From Rhynchonema sp. JSB1_4 (lineage: Eukaryota; Nematoda; Chromadorea; Monhysterida; Xyalidae), in the NCBI GenBank assembly GCA_030248065.1, contig JASAMV010007337.1, positions 1 through 64,000 of the forward strand: a stretch of DNA of 64,000 nt, in the 5' to 3' direction. The notes beneath the pieces were generated by a model that did no database searches, had not been told where the DNA came from, and saw nothing but the letters and a program-made list of their open reading frames with translations. Positions 36,001 through 47,683 of the stretch are shown in pieces. The translations under genes and the position numbers were made by a program. Numbering within the stretch: position 1 is the stretch's first letter; each line of letters starts with the position of its first letter.

Positions 36001-37796
36001 TCAAAGCATGATTTTGCAGTGTTACTGACGGTTATGACCAGGTTCAGCTAAGAGTCACAGCATAGGTCTTCGTCCTTCAAGCCTAAATTACTATTGGGTA
36101 CAAGTTCGGCTGGCACTAACTCAAGCTGAAAATTTGGTGAAACAAAAAAGTCATAAGACTCGCTTACATCAGCATCGGTGTTGGAAACATCATGATGATG
36201 TCTGTGATGATGTTTCGATTTCTTTTCATTGTTGTTGCTGTGCTCCCTTTGACCACCACTGGCGGTGACCGAGCTCGTCATGGACACATTGGCCAATTTG
36301 GATGCTTGTGAAACATCAGGTTCCATCTCCTCCTCCTCGCCCTGCTCATCCTCGTCAAAATCGTCCGAATAGTCCTCGAAGTCGTCCTTGCAAAATCAGG
36401 GAAGAATAGACTATAAGTGTGTCATGATTTTGATATTTGATTATAATAGACAAGCTTATGCAGCGTGTTCCCAGACGCCCAACCTAAATTCACACACCGG
36501 TCACCGTCAGTGAGAATGCGCTATGGCCGCACATGACCCCAGAGCACCTATGCCCATGATGACAAGTTCCATATGACATTGGTGAGCAAGTTTCCATGCG
36601 CTCGATATGAACTGTACGCGTTCATGAGCTGCACACAGCAGGTCATTGAACCTAGAACTTTAAAGTGAACAAGCTCTACAAAAGTACCAACCTCGTAATC
36701 ATACATTGCAGTCGAGTTCTCCGTGATTTGCTGCCCAGCGAGCAGTTTTTCGTTCTTTTCGATTTCGCCCCTTACCTCACCCACTGTCTTCGTCTGCGTC
36801 ATTGTGATTGAAACATCACCTTTACCTTCTTTGTCTGGGCGATGTTTCGAGGACCGGTGAGATTTATGATGTTTATTTGACGATTCTCCTTCTTCTTTTT
36901 CGTCTCGTCTTTTCTGCTCTTTCGACGACGACCTTTCCTTGTGTTTGTGCCGGTCCTCTTTTTTATCTTCCTTATCCTTTGATCTGTGGTGCTTCTTCTC
37001 CTTTCTTCGTTCTTCGTCTTTTTCCGCTTTGTTATCTTCCTCTCTTTCTTTGTTGTTGTTCTTGTCCTTACGATGCTTATTACTGCTTGATTCCCCATCT
37101 CGATGCCGACTGCGCGAGCGATGCTTGGAGCTGAAACATCAGGTCGCATAACCACATAATTGAAGACTCATCGCGGGCATTATCGTACACCGTACCGAAC
37201 TCAGCTTGGGCTTTGTGGGAGCACTTTTCCCCGCAAAAGTTAACTTGCCTCTAAACGTCACCCAAATTGAGTCACGGTTCCCGCAGTGGGACCATGGCCC
37301 GTTCTAAAACGTGGCCAGAAAAGCAACACCAACCTCCGCGAGGTGAGAGTCGGGCAACGGGTGAGAGGGAAGATAGCTGGTTAGTAGAAGGGGTTGATTT
37401 TATACAACTGTGGCAGGCATCCAACTTGGTGATTGGTTCAGTTCAGTCTCGGTTACGTGAATTTTTTTTGCGTTAATCACGTTTTGAGACCAGCTGATGC
37501 AAGTGATTTCCGGGGAGCTGAGTAAGATAGAGAACAATCACGCTGGTCCCAAGTGGGTAGCAACAGCAGTTAACCTCTAACCAAGGTAAGGAAAAGACGA
37601 CTCCGATCACCAATTTTGATGCCCATGCCAGTCACGAAGTTTGTGAAATAGTTTGTTGGAAACCCCAAGAAACGGTTTCTAACGCGCATTATTTGAGACA
37701 CGGTTTGGCCCATTCCCGCACTCACCGTGACCGTTTCTCTTCACTTTCGGTCTCTTTGCTGGACCGCCTTTTCTCTGACGACTCTCCAGATGGCAT
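30012..37796 (-). CDS. DYNC2I1: Dynein-2 intermediate chain 1 (WDR60)
   Basis: Fourteen exons join in phase into 798 residues: 37726-37796, 36692-37130, 36168-36386, 35566-35823, 35164-35391, 34776-34931, 34234-34307, 34095-34170, 33447-33658, 32873-33064, 32636-32760, 32440-32498, 32233-32369, 30012-30162. The family is shown by the charged Lys/Glu/Arg/His-rich N-terminus (about 1-130), the acidic DDFEDYSDDFDED motif (171-183), NILRLVDMD (about 289), VQTDD...WTQMPG (about 343-359), and WD-repeat strands such as RVTSVCFSPLRNTTVFAGL, LSALDSAGRVHVW, SYFVGTDLAKIVH, ILSVDLSPFDDGVLL, DATIRIH and INVWDLLKDD. As known for the family, the propeller binds the dynein-2 heavy chain and the N-terminus binds light chains, for retrograde intraflagellar transport in cilia. 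The start is the first ATG after an in-frame stop. It is shorter than the human protein, mainly N-terminally. Intron 13 holds several palindromic repeats. Confidence 0.92.
30299..30470. repeat. Hairpin with perfect 18-bp core stem
   Basis: The stem GTGTAAACATGAAACATT (30341-30358) pairs perfectly with 30376-30393 across a 17-nt loop. Weaker pairing continues outward (ttttcgaaacg / cgtttcgaaaa). It sits in the last intron of DYNC2I1. A small MITE is likely; a pre-miRNA-like fold cannot be excluded. Confidence 0.6.
30681..30945. mobile_element. TA-flanked palindromic MITE, copy 2
   Basis: Same family as 21569-21831 and 47684-47957: ends TATAGTAAGTTTCTAATTTC and complement, with 'aggcaacaagctca' arms. 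It abuts the CTGCAG-rich palindrome at 30946. Confidence 0.88.
30946..31697. mobile_element. CTGCAG-rich palindromic element
   Basis: Terminal inverted repeats start CAGTACCAGCTGCAATTTTT (30946) with the complement ending at 31697. About 200 bp of each arm is a maze of 'gcctgcag/ctgcaggc' words, themselves palindromic, around an A/T-rich centre (31190-31490). No coding is seen; the Ala/Arg/Cys-rich frames are artefacts of the repeat. It lies within DYNC2I1 intron 13. Confidence 0.85.
32838..32867. repeat. (AAC)n microsatellite
   Basis: About nine AAC units lie immediately beside the donor of the DYNC2I1 exon at 32873-33064, inside the intron. Confidence 0.9.
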
Positions 37797-39246
37797 GTTA
37801 ATTTTATCGAATCTGGTATTGAAATAATCACTTGGTCAAACACGATAAGTGCCTAGGACATTGTTGAAAGAAGGCGACCTTTTTGACAAGCTTTGACGAT
37901 GTGAAAATTGTTTTGTGCGCCCAAGAGTGCTCCATGCGTGTGCTCATGTTTGTGTTATCATCAGTGCAGTTGCTATGGGCAACAAGCCAGTTGGGTGCGC
38001 ATGGAAACACTAGCTCCGGCCCAGAGATCGGAAACGGGCCGGGTAAAGTCGGCCAGGCTCGGTCGTGAAAAGTCCGGCAAGTTTTGGCGTGAGGTCGGCC
38101 CGGCCTGGTCGGTCAGCTGTCAAGGGCCACAAAAGCTGAAAAAATCAAAAAGCTAAAAAAATGCGGGAATTGTCTGCGGAATTCTTCTTTCTTCAAAACG
38201 ATGACTGGGTGAAAAGGTCTTTGAATGCGCGAAGCGCAAAATTTTTGGTTCAAAAATGGAAGTTTCCTATAAATTTAGGCGCATTTCCGATCTCTGCTCT
38301 GAACAGACAAGGGTGAAACCGTTCTCTTGCATGTTCAGGATAATTCATGTCCACATTATGAACTTCACACACCACGTCTCATCACAGATTTTATTATGAT
38401 GCTGTTGCAAGAATTACAAAAATTTTAGAATTATAAATCTGACGATTGATTTTAGGTGGGATTAAAATATGCACAGAACTTCCACGAAGACAGACAAAAT
38501 TAATAAAGAAAAATCCGATTTTTGACACGAGCGAAATAATTACCCATAGAATGCTCACCAACCTGGTGAATGCACTAAATTTGCAGTTAGATCTTAAACC
38601 GAAACCTTTGAAGTTAAATTATTGCCGAAAATGCAGATGCAAAACTACAAAACATGGTTAAAATGGGATCAACGCTACTCGCTGAAGAACTAACGGTGGT
38701 GGAAGAGAAGCTATTCACTGATATACATTATTAAATGGTGGTAGGTATTATTTAACAAAACAAAGAACTTGCCAACTATGTAGCCGTAACGTAAAAGCAG
38801 AGCCCATTTCCCATTTTTCGCATAAACTCTACAGATAAAAGGTGCTGCGAGGTTTCCTTTGTAGAAACATACAATTGAAGTAGCTACATTTCAGACGAAT
38901 TCGAATCATGCGAAAGTTATGCCACCTGGCACCCGAAGTCTCGCCTCACCCCCAAACTAGCCCAAAAGCACACACAAATAACATCACGATGATAACAATC
39001 GAGGGCAAAAATATAAAAAAACAACAAAACAAAAAAACAATCTCTGCGACTGCGTCCGATTCGGTGCCTAAATTTGGAACATTTTCTTGTGATCGACTTT
39101 TACTTCCATAACGTTTTTGACAGACTTCTATGATCACGAAGCCTGAGTATCTCTCGGAAGCAATCGCGTGAATGCAACTATAGAGTCAAACATCGTGCCG
39201 GTATCAAACTTGCTTGATCACATCGCTTTCACACTCATTTCTTGGA
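37797..39246. other. Interval between DYNC2I1 start and LSM12 end
   Basis: No gene is recognised. A short GGCC-rich tract (38020-38115, 'gggccgggtaaagtcggccagg') resembles the GGCC-type hAT elements further right but lacks clear termini. The remainder is A/T-rich. It should contain the DYNC2I1 promoter on the left side. Confidence 0.4.
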
Positions 39247-39252
39247 TTTATT
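39247..39252 (-). terminator. Poly(A) signal of LSM12
   Basis: AATAAA on the minus strand, about 70 bp after the stop codon at 39322. Confidence 0.6.
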
Positions 39253-39321
39253 TGTATCAAGTTCAATACCAGCCATCATAATTGTCGGTCGTATCAATAT
39301 TTCTAATCAACGTATGTCTGT

Positions 39322-42300
39322 TCACCCTGAGCTGCCAGTCTTAGATTCAGAGGCTCTGCTGCCAGCAGATGCTGACTGCGTTGACGGCGGAGGAGCGACT
39401 GTTGGCGGTTGAGCAATGCTCGTGCCGTAATTGGCAGCAACAGCACTGGTGCTACTGTTATTATTGGCAGCAGATTGGGCAACGGACTGCGCTGGTTGGC
39501 TACTGCTGCCAGCTGGTGATTGGTCACGTGACGACGTTGATGGGTCCTTGTCTGAGACGGGGGGATTGTTGTCGCTAGCTGCTGTTGCGCCCACCGACGA
39601 CGCGCGACGGGCCTTCTGCTGTTGGTCGTCGGCGTGCTTCTCAATCTGCAACAACACGAATACATAATGAAAGAAAGAGCTCCTGTTATGCACAGAATCA
39701 TAATCAACATTTGCAGGACGCTTTGTTCGCAATTTCGTTTCGGGCGTATTTTGTGATACAGCTGACACGCCACTACTTCAGATCAAACACTGTTGTTTAA
39801 AATTGGGACTGCAACTTTATCGCAAACTATGGCCCAAACAAAAGTCGACAAAATATGGCCTGCAAAATAAACACTGCGAAGACAAGCGCCGAACTCACAA
39901 TTTTGCGAGCGAACGATAACGTATGAGCACCCTTCGAAACATCGATCAGCTGGGCGCAGTCGGCAGTGTACGGCGGACTGATAATCACTTCGTTCTTCAC
40001 GCAGATCGAACTGCCTTTCCATCCAACCAGATTTTCGTCAAAGCTGCAAATCACACACGTTCTTGCTGATTAATTCTCCACTCAGACATTTTACGTGGAA
40101 ACTTCGTGGCCAGGAAGCCAGAAATTAGCAACTGTTTCAATTTAGTTGAAAAGTCTGGTTTTGCCTCGCTCGGGCGCAGATCAGATCAGGGTGGTTTTAA
40201 TGGCATTAGCAAATTTGGAGTTACTGATGCTGAAACGGAGCTTCTATCGGCAAACTTGATGATCGGTTCGTGCTAATCTCCCTAAAAGTGTATCGCAAGA
40301 GCCAACAGGAGTAACCAACGTTTTCTTGAGCGTGCCAAACAAAAGTCGCCCGTCCATACTGACGTTTGCGGGTGCGATACATCGTTGTTTCGCTTTTTTG
40401 GTCTTTTCGAAACGCGCCTTGGCCTGAAAACATGCAAGCCGATTTCTAAACAAGCTCACAAACACATATAAAAACAAATTTCTTTCGGATACTTGACAAA
40501 TGACAAAAACTAAAATGTTTCAGATTTGATAAAAACGACCAAGCAACCGATTAACTAACAGCGTTGGGCAAGGCCGACGGCAGATTAGGCACAAAGTCGG
40601 GCACGGGCGCGCGCACTTCCTTCACCGATTTGACGCCGTGCAAATTCAGGATCACAATCTCGGACGTATCATTCGTCTGACTCGTTTGCGTGCCTGAATC
40701 ATCAAGGGGAGCTTGAACGTTATTTGGCCCCTGAAATTTGTGCTTATACGACGCAATCAATTTCTAATACCTTAAATCATGGTAAAACTATTATGTTGTT
40801 GTGTGTCTTTGGTGCCGTTCGTCTCTCAAAGACACACAACAACATGATTGCATTACGGCACTGCCATCCCGGCAACATCAAAACTTTTATGAGCAAGATA
40901 CGAAGAACTGGATGAAAATCTTGCACCCAACCATTATTTAGCGCAAATTACACAACGCAAAAAATACAAAGCAGCATGTTCTGGAAGTATTTCATTCTCA
41001 AGCCGCCGATCATGGTTACGGTCCCATGACAAAAACAGACATCATTAACCGTAACAAGTCCGAGGTACAGTGTAGTCCCTGGGGGCAGGGGGTCCCCCCT
41101 CTGGTAAAGTATATGCCTCTCAGGTGGTACATTATCCTCTATCTCCCCCTCCGGGTACACTATCTCCTCCAATTTTTGCTTAAAATAGGCATTTTAGGCC
41201 TAAAATGGACATTCTTAGGCCAAAAATGTGTGATTTTTTGGTCAACGTTCTCAAAAGTCGCCAAAATACCCTTTTTCTGAAGAATGTTTTTTAAAAAGGG
41301 ACAAAAATAGGTCAAATTTTCCACCTCAAAAAAGGACTTTTTCTTGAATTTGGGTCTTCCCGCTTCCCCCGTCGGGGGTACACCCCTCCGAAAAAAAACG
41401 GCGGGTCCGCTATCTCCCCATCCGGATCAGGAACTACACTGGGCAGGGATGCCCTTCTATTTATTTTCTTTGGCATTGATTTCTCGAGGAATAGGCAAGG
41501 AACAGCGGAAATGCTGAAGGCACGAAAGAACCGAAGCAATAGCGAGACTGCGTTCCCGCTGTTCTTTCATTCCGCCACGGAACTGTTTTGCGCAAAACGT
41601 TTTATTGGTCCTCGGAACGAGTGTACGCGCACCTTGATTTTCCCACCCCCACCCGGTCTTGTAACTATGCTTTCATCACGTAATTTACCTGCATGATATT
41701 ATGCGTCATTGGAGGGCAATAAAACAAACAAACAAACAAACTATGACGGAAGAAAAAACAAAAAGAAAGCAAATGTGAAGGTCAACTAACGCAAAGCGAG
41801 CACACGCGATTGTCGTTCGAACGTCAAAACCTCGCCCTCGTACGTCTTGTCATGGCAGGTGACGCACTGCAATGAAACCAATTATAACATCAAGTTGATG
41901 AAGTTGTTTGTTGAATTCAAGGAAATTTTTATTTTTACATGGGCTGATCAGCAAAACAAGCACCAGAGATTGAACATCGAACCGACCGCACTCATAACTT
42001 TCAAGAATTTAGTTTTTTTAAAAGCTAGTAAATTTTCAAATTTAATAGCCTAAAAGCTACCAAACACATTCGAAAAAATGAATTTTAGATGAGTGTTATT
42101 CTCTCTGTAATGGTGTTTACAGGGGTTGAATCTTCACTTATTTGCCTGACTGTATCATCAATGACTGTGTCAATGGGGTCTTGGGGTCTATTTTTGGGGT
42201 TCTGTTTTTTTTCAATAGGTCCAATTTAGTTGTTCTATTTTGGTAGGGGGTTCAATTTTTGAGGGGTTTCTGTTCCCGACAATATGGCACCCATTTTGAA

Positions 42301-42421
42301 AAAATAAACCCTGACCAACCTGCATGGTAGCACCGGTGGGGAAAACATCATTGGACGGCACTTGGGCGGGGCTTTGCGGTGCGGCGGCGTGATCATTCAT
42401 CTCCAACAGACCAGTTGTCAT
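39322..42421 (-). CDS. LSM12: LSM12 homologue (Lsm + anticodon-binding-like domain)
   Basis: Exons: 42320-42421 (ATG at 42421), 41791-41866, 40560-40730, 40320-40423, 39899-40043, 39322-39645. Family evidence: CVTCHDKTYEGEVLTFERQS and RVLALR in the N-terminal Lsm-like domain; IVILNLHGVKSVKEV; AKARFEKTKKAKQ; GRLLFGTLKKT; then VGWKGSSICVKNEVIISPPY followed by SFARKIIEKH, the most conserved part of the LSM12 anticodon-binding-like domain. The tail (about 100 residues) is Ser/Ala/Gln-rich and longer than usual. LSM12 is a cytoplasmic RNA-associated protein (ataxin-2 partner in fl/vertebrate work). Exon 2 ends in phase 1 while exon 3 needs phase 0, so a very short exon between 40731 and 41790 is probably missing from this model; a hAT MITE lies in that intron. 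Confidence 0.86.
40793..40845. repeat. Perfect 19-bp stem hairpin in LSM12 intron
   Basis: ATGTTGTTGTGTGTCTTTG (40793-40811) pairs without mismatch with 40827-40845 across a 15-nt loop. No other copy was noticed in the window. Confidence 0.7.
41068..41441. mobile_element. hAT-like MITE (CAGTGTAGTTCCTGG family), copy 1
   Basis: Inverted termini CAGTGTAGTCCCTGG / ccaggaactacactg-type (here tcaggaactacactg). The interior has 'gatag(c/t)g..ccccc' arms and 'tttaggcctaaaa' palindromes, as in copies 2-4. It lies in the LSM12 intron between 40730 and 41791. No clear target duplication is seen at this copy. Confidence 0.85.
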
Positions 42422-43090
42422 TTGAATCGAGAGTATGCAAGACTTTATCAATTGTTGTTCAAAAACTGTGTTCACGAAAAATACGAAAATATCGTCTGAT
42501 TAGGTGGGAACTTCTCCGCTTGTGTATTGACAGCTCTGCAACACAAAAAAATTCGTGAACAACAAAACGAGTCGAATAAAAACGGGCCACCAGCCATGCC
42601 TGAGCTGAGCATCGACTCCAAATAGTAATTTATGTTCGGAATAACTCGATTTTATCGATTTGACTGAAAACGACGGGCGAACAGCACGACATGCTGTAAT
42701 ATTTTGAAACTTATGCTATTTGCTTTGCAGAACTAGAAATACCACAGCAACCTTATTTTTTACGCCATATTTTAGTTTAATTGCTTCGTGATTCTCAAAA
42801 AACTCAAAAAAAATCTCAAAAAAATTCTCAAAAAAATATTTGGCGATGATTTGATTCTTTTCAAAACCTCGATGGAGGAAGGACGCAATCAGTCAGTACT
42901 TTGGCTTTGGCAGCAGAAATGAAATCGGCCTTGCAGCTGATAACGCGCTCAAGCCTCGTAATCGTAAGTTGCGATATCAAGGTGGAGTAACCAATGTTAC
43001 GATGCACATTACTATCACAATGAATAAGTTTAGTGACTTCAAAGTTGAAATCTTTAGTTTTTTTTGTCATAGAGCTCAATAACAAACAGT
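42422..43090. other. Upstream flank of LSM12
   Basis: No exon is recognised. This side should carry the LSM12 promoter and 5' UTR. A run of 'ctcaaaaaa' repeats lies at about 42793-42835. Confidence 0.4.
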
Positions 43091-43447
43091 CAGAGGTGGG
43101 AATCGGGCCGGGCCGGGCCGAGGTTTCCGGCCCGAACGGTCGGGGCGAGCCGGGGTGGCCGGCCCGAAAATGCCCGACATCAACAAATTTCAATAAAAAA
43201 TCGTTATTTTTTTAGGCTAAATTTGCCAAAATTTCTCACGATTCTGCAAATCAGTACCGACTTCCATTTCCATAATTATCAGGTATTTTTAAACAAAAAA
43301 ACAGTAATTTTTGCACCAAAAAATTGCTTCAAGATGTTATCAGAAAAAGTCGAGCCGAAAAAATCGGGCCGGGCCAGGCCGATCCCCGGACCTCGTCGGG
43401 CCGGGCCGGGCCGAGATAACGGTAACCCGGCCCGATTCCCACCTCTG
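43091..43447. mobile_element. hAT-like GGCC-type MITE with 8-bp TSD
   Basis: Inverted ends CAGAGGTGGGAATCGGGCC (43091) and complement (to 43447), flanked on both sides by the perfect 8-bp duplication CAAACAGT. The arms are rich in 'gggccgggcc'. An 8-bp TSD with CAG..CTG termini is the hAT signature. No coding. Confidence 0.92.
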
Positions 43448-44365
43448 CAAACAGTATTATTATTATCAATCGTAACTTTGAGGTCAAGGAAATCAGCCAG
43501 AGGTCGCAATCGGGCCGGCCCGGGCCGGGCTGCTTTTTTGGGCTTTTGGCTCGGGCCGGACCGGGCCAGGCACCCCGGCCCGAAGCTTCTGAAGTGACTT
43601 ATTTTACTGAAAAAGTAGGGATTTTTTTGTCAAAAAGATACTAAAATTTCTGACGGATTCGGCATGTAAGTGATCAGTATTGTCTATCTGACGACTTTTT
43701 CATGGAAAACAATCAGTGGTGTGGCTACCCAGGCGTGCAATCAACCAACTGTACCACCAGAAAGGCCCACAGCTAGGCCTGGGCACAATACCACTTTTGA
43801 CACCCAATACCAATACCCAATACCAATACCGACCCTGTACCAATACCCAATACCAATACCAAATTGGTGACCCAATACCAATACCCAGTGTTGGAGGTAC
43901 TCTGGAGGGGGGATACCTACTGTACCGCGCTCAGAGAGGGGGGATACCTACTGTACCAGAGCCGATGGCCTGGGGGGTTATGTACCTAGGGGGGGGGTTT
44001 GGGGGGGTTGGGGCGGGGTTAGGTTTTGGGGTGAAAATTTTTTATGTGTTTATTATGTGTGGAATCGTGTGAAAACGTAGTATTTGCGCGCGTAGCGCGC
44101 GAATTTCGGGTAATTTGAGGTAAAAACCACTGATTTTGCACTAATTTTGGCCATTTTGGTCAAAAATTGGCACTTTTGGGGCAAAATAGGGGGGATACCT
44201 CCTGTACCGGGGTGAAAATCGGGGGGATACCTACTGTACCATGCCAAACATCGGGGGGGGGGGGTACCTACTGTACCAGGCGAGGGGGGATACCTACTGT
44301 ACTGGGGGGGGGGCTACCCCCCCCACCTCCAACACTGCCAATACCCAATACCGGGTGAGACCCAA

Positions 44366-44805
44366 TACCGTAAAAACCTAAATAGAAGGGGGGCTCTATT
44401 AATTCACTGACCCCATTTTGGGGGGCTCTATTACGGGGGGCTCTATTCCGGGGGGGCCTGTCCTCTATTAATTCACTGACCCGAACCTGAAAAATTGTTC
44501 CCAGAAATACCCCCCAAAAACCCCTAAAAATGGGTTTGAAAGGATGTTTTTCGCTTGTAATCGCATTTATGCGTGTCTATTCGTCAATTAGAGGCGTATT
44601 ATGTGCTCTGAACGAACAACAAACGTGCATAAATGTACCTGTGCACCACTTATCAAGCCTTAATACACTACTGTATAGGGGATGTTACTTAAGGGGGGCT
44701 CTATTCCGGGGGGGGGCTCTATTAATTCACTGACCCCTTTTTGGGGGGGGCTGTATTACGGGGGGGCTCTATTCCGGGGGGGGCTGTATTTAGGTTTTTA
44801 CGGTA
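44366..44805. mobile_element. TACCGTAAAAACCTAAATA MITE, copy 1
   Basis: Ends TACCGTAAAAACCTAAATA and complement at 44805. Inside are repeated 'ctctattaattcactgacccc' and poly-G runs. The central part (44460-44680) recurs at 52435-52650 and 52825-53040. Separate termini also occur at 45229 and 46366. Confidence 0.85.
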
Positions 44806-45367
44806 TCCAATACCAATACCCAATACCAGATCAATACTACTGAAGTGCCTGGTATTGGGTTTGGTATTGGGTTGGTATTGCTATTGAGTATTGGGTATTG
44901 GGTTGGTATTGGTATTGGGTATTGGGTATTGGTCTTAGTATTGGTTTGGTATTGGGTTTTTGGTCTGGTATTGGGTTGGTATTGGGTTTGGTATTGGTTT
45001 GGTATTGGGTTTTGAGTCAGGTATTGGGTTTGGTATTGGTTTGGTATTGGGTTTTTCAGGATTAGTATTGGGTATTGGTTTTGACCCAATACCTGGGCAA
45101 ACCCAATACCAATACCAGGCCAGCTTCAATACCAATACCCAATACCAGAATTAGACACTGGTATTGGTATTGGGTGGTATTGGTATTGGGTATTGTGCCC
45201 ACCCATACCCACAGCCACAATCGACCTACCTACCATAAAAACCTAAATAGAGCCCCCCTCGGAATATCGATTGAAAATAACACCGGATTTGGAACGCTCT
45301 CGCTTATGGGTGGGCACAATACCCAATACCCAATACCAATACCACCCAATAGTAATACCAATACCAG

Positions 45368-45760
45368 CAGTGTAGTTCCTGGTCCGGAGGGGGATAGCGG
45401 ACCCCCCGTTTTTTTCGGAGGGGGAGATAGTGTACCCCCGAGGGGGGGGAAGGGGGGGGGGGAAGACCCAAATTCGGGAAAAAGTCACTTTTTGAGGTAG
45501 AAAATTTGACCTATTTTTGCCCCTTTTTGGAAAAAATTCTTCATAAAAAGGGTATTTTAGCGACTTTTGAGAACATTGACCTGAAAATCACACATTTTAG
45601 GCCTAAAAATGCCCATTTTAGGCCTAAAAATGGCCATTTTAGGCAAAAATTGGGGGAGATAGTGTACCCGGAGGGGGAGATAGGGGGATAGTGTACCACC
45701 CGAGGGGGAGATAGCGTACCCGAGGGGGGGACCCCCCCCTCCCCCCCAGGAACTACACTG
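45368..45760. mobile_element. hAT-like MITE (CAGTGTAGTTCCTGG family), copy 2
   Basis: CAGTGTAGTTCCTGG at 45368, complement ending at 45760, with the perfect 8-bp duplication AATACCAG on both sides. It is inserted into the AATACC minisatellite, making it the youngest layer of the nest. Confidence 0.93.
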
Positions 45761-46859
45761 AATACCAGTGGTTGGTATTGGTATTGGGTCTAATTCTGGT
45801 ATTGGGTATTGGGTATTGGTATTGAAGCTGGCCTGGTATTGGTATTGGGTATTGGTATTGGGTTTGCCCAGGTATTGGGTCAAAAGCAATACCCAATACT
45901 AATCCAGGAAAACCCAATACCAAACCAATACCAAACCCAATACCTGACTCAAAACCCAATACCAAACCAATACCAACCCAATACCAGACCAAAAACCCAA
46001 TACCAAACCAATACTAAGACCAATACCCAATACCCAACACCAATACCAACCCAATACCCAATACTCAACCAACCCAATACCAAATCCAATACCAGGCACT
46101 TCAGTAGTATTGATCTGGTATTGGGTATTGGTATTGGTATTGGATCTCACCCGGTATTGGTATTGGGTATTGGTATTGGGTCACCAATTTGGTATTGGTA
46201 TTGGGTATTGGTACAGGGCCGGTATTGGTATTGGTATTGGGTGTCAAAAGTGGTATTGTGCCCAGGCCTACTCTCGCTGAGAAACGGGTAATTTTTTGAA
46301 AATGGGGTCAGTGAATTAATAGAGCCCCCCTGCCCCCTTGTATTTAGGTTTTTACGGTACTGTACCGGCCGAGCTAGGGGGTGGGGGAACAAAATTTTTT
46401 GTCTAAATTTTGATGAAAATGTGCTCTAAAACGCCAATTTCGCGCGCAGCGCGCGATTTTTCGCCCATTTGGAGTGAAAAATATCGATTTTATACCATTT
46501 TGAGCCAAAAATAGCAACCTACTGTACCAGCCGGGGGCGGCTACCTACCTACCTACTGTACCGGGATGGCGCGTCAATCTAATCTGCCTACCTACTGTAC
46601 CTAAGGGGGACCCCCCCCCCAGCCACACCATTGAAAACAATTTATTTTCAACCAAAAAAAAACAGACAACAGATTCAAAAATCGCAAAAATTATGACAAA
46701 ATTGGCTTAAAATCTGAGCCAAAAATTCGGGCCGGGCCGGAGATTTGGAGGTTCGGGTCGGGCCGGGACGGGCCGGGACGGGCCGGAGATTTAGGGGCTC
46801 GGGCCGGGCCGGGCCGGCCCGCCGGCGAAACCCGGCCCGATTGCGAGTTGCGACCTCTG

Positions 46860-47683
46860 AAATCAGCGCAATTACCGTGTGTGATTGTGATTAGTTCGAG
46901 ATAGGAGAGCCTAATAAAGAGCCCGAGCCAAAAGTCCAAAATCCCGGCCCGGCCCGATCCTAATCTCTGCTGCTCTGTCTGCTGGAGGACCCGTCGTGGT
47001 AGTGCAGTGCCCCCCGTCGCGCGTGTTGTTGCACGACTCGTGTTGTTGTCGTTCTTTTGGTTTGATTTTCTAGGATCGGTCCGCGGGGAAGTTTTGAGTG
47101 CGGTACCATTTTTTTTGCTCTGGAGAAATTGGAAGAAATCGAGAGTGTTTGGGCGCCAGAAGGCATGCCAGTCAGTTAATCAGTTAATAGGGTAGTTTGC
47201 AGTTCGTATTCTGCTGGGGTTCCTGGCGAATTTTCCATCAGATTTGCCGCTCAAAGTAGGGAAGGTTTTATTGCTGCTCGTTGTTATCAATCAATATCGC
47301 ACTTGATGGATCACTGAAATCATTGATGTTGAGGACTACAAAGTTTAAGAGATTTTTATTGATTTTAGCCGCTCGTTTTTCACACGTATTTTGTTGTTAT
47401 GCTGACCAATTTTCAATCCGGTTGTACATTCAAAAGTCGTCGTCGTCGCTTTTTGATCTTTCGAAAGGCAGCACGGCCGCTGTGTCTGCAAGAGCGACGC
47501 GTTAACAATGTTGATTATTAGTGATTACAAGCGATAACGTGCCCTAGCGCCTTTTCGTGAATTACACAACAATGTATTTCTCGTTGAGTTGTCCTTTCCA
47601 ACCTGCTATCACAGGCTGGCGATGAACCATTTCATCGTTACTGCGAATGTACCAAATGGTCATGTAACCCGTCAAAGATGTCT
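46860..47683. other. Interval with no gene recognised
   Basis: GGCC-rich sequence ends near 46970; the rest is unique-looking. No exon recognised on either strand. Confidence 0.4.

Larger units (their letters stand above)
43774..46270. repeat. AATACC minisatellite element with inverted termini
   Basis: The termini TAGGCCTGGGCACAATACC (43774) and complement (to 46270) enclose long arrays of 'cccaataccaata', alternating in orientation: forward near 43790-43890, reverse 44850-45080, forward 45085-45145, reverse 45160-45200, reverse 45775-45880, forward 45885-46100, reverse 46105-46260. The Tyr/Gln/Pro/Ile/Gly repeat frames here are artefacts. No coding. Confidence 0.85.
43714..46633. mobile_element. 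Second-level hAT-like insertion (CAGTGGTGTGGC)
   Basis: The termini CAGTGGTGTGGCT and agccacaccattg are inverted repeats, flanked by the perfect 8-bp duplication AAAACAAT (43706-43713 and 46634-46641). It contains 'gggatacctactgtacc' arms near 43905-44330 and 46350-46610 and was itself opened by the AATACC-rich element. Confidence 0.88.
43498..46859. mobile_element. Outer GGCC-type hAT-like element, split by insertions
   Basis: Left end CAGAGGTCGCAATCGGGCC at 43498; right end complement (gcgacctctg) ending at 46859; both sides flanked by the perfect 8-bp duplication AAATCAGC. The inner edges (about 43498-43713 and 46634-46859) belong to the element; everything between is later insertion. It is the same family as 43091-43447 and 51681-52063. 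Confidence 0.88.

Noticed and set aside
36808..37151. Leu/Phe/Ser-rich plus-strand frames resembling a membrane protein
   Set aside because: They are antisense to the Lys/Glu/Arg-rich second exon of DYNC2I1, whose phase and family match are clear.
44935..46150. Several 60-160-codon frames of Tyr/Pro/Asn/Gln/Ile repeats
   Set aside because: Translations of the AATACC minisatellite in an element with no promoter or splice context.
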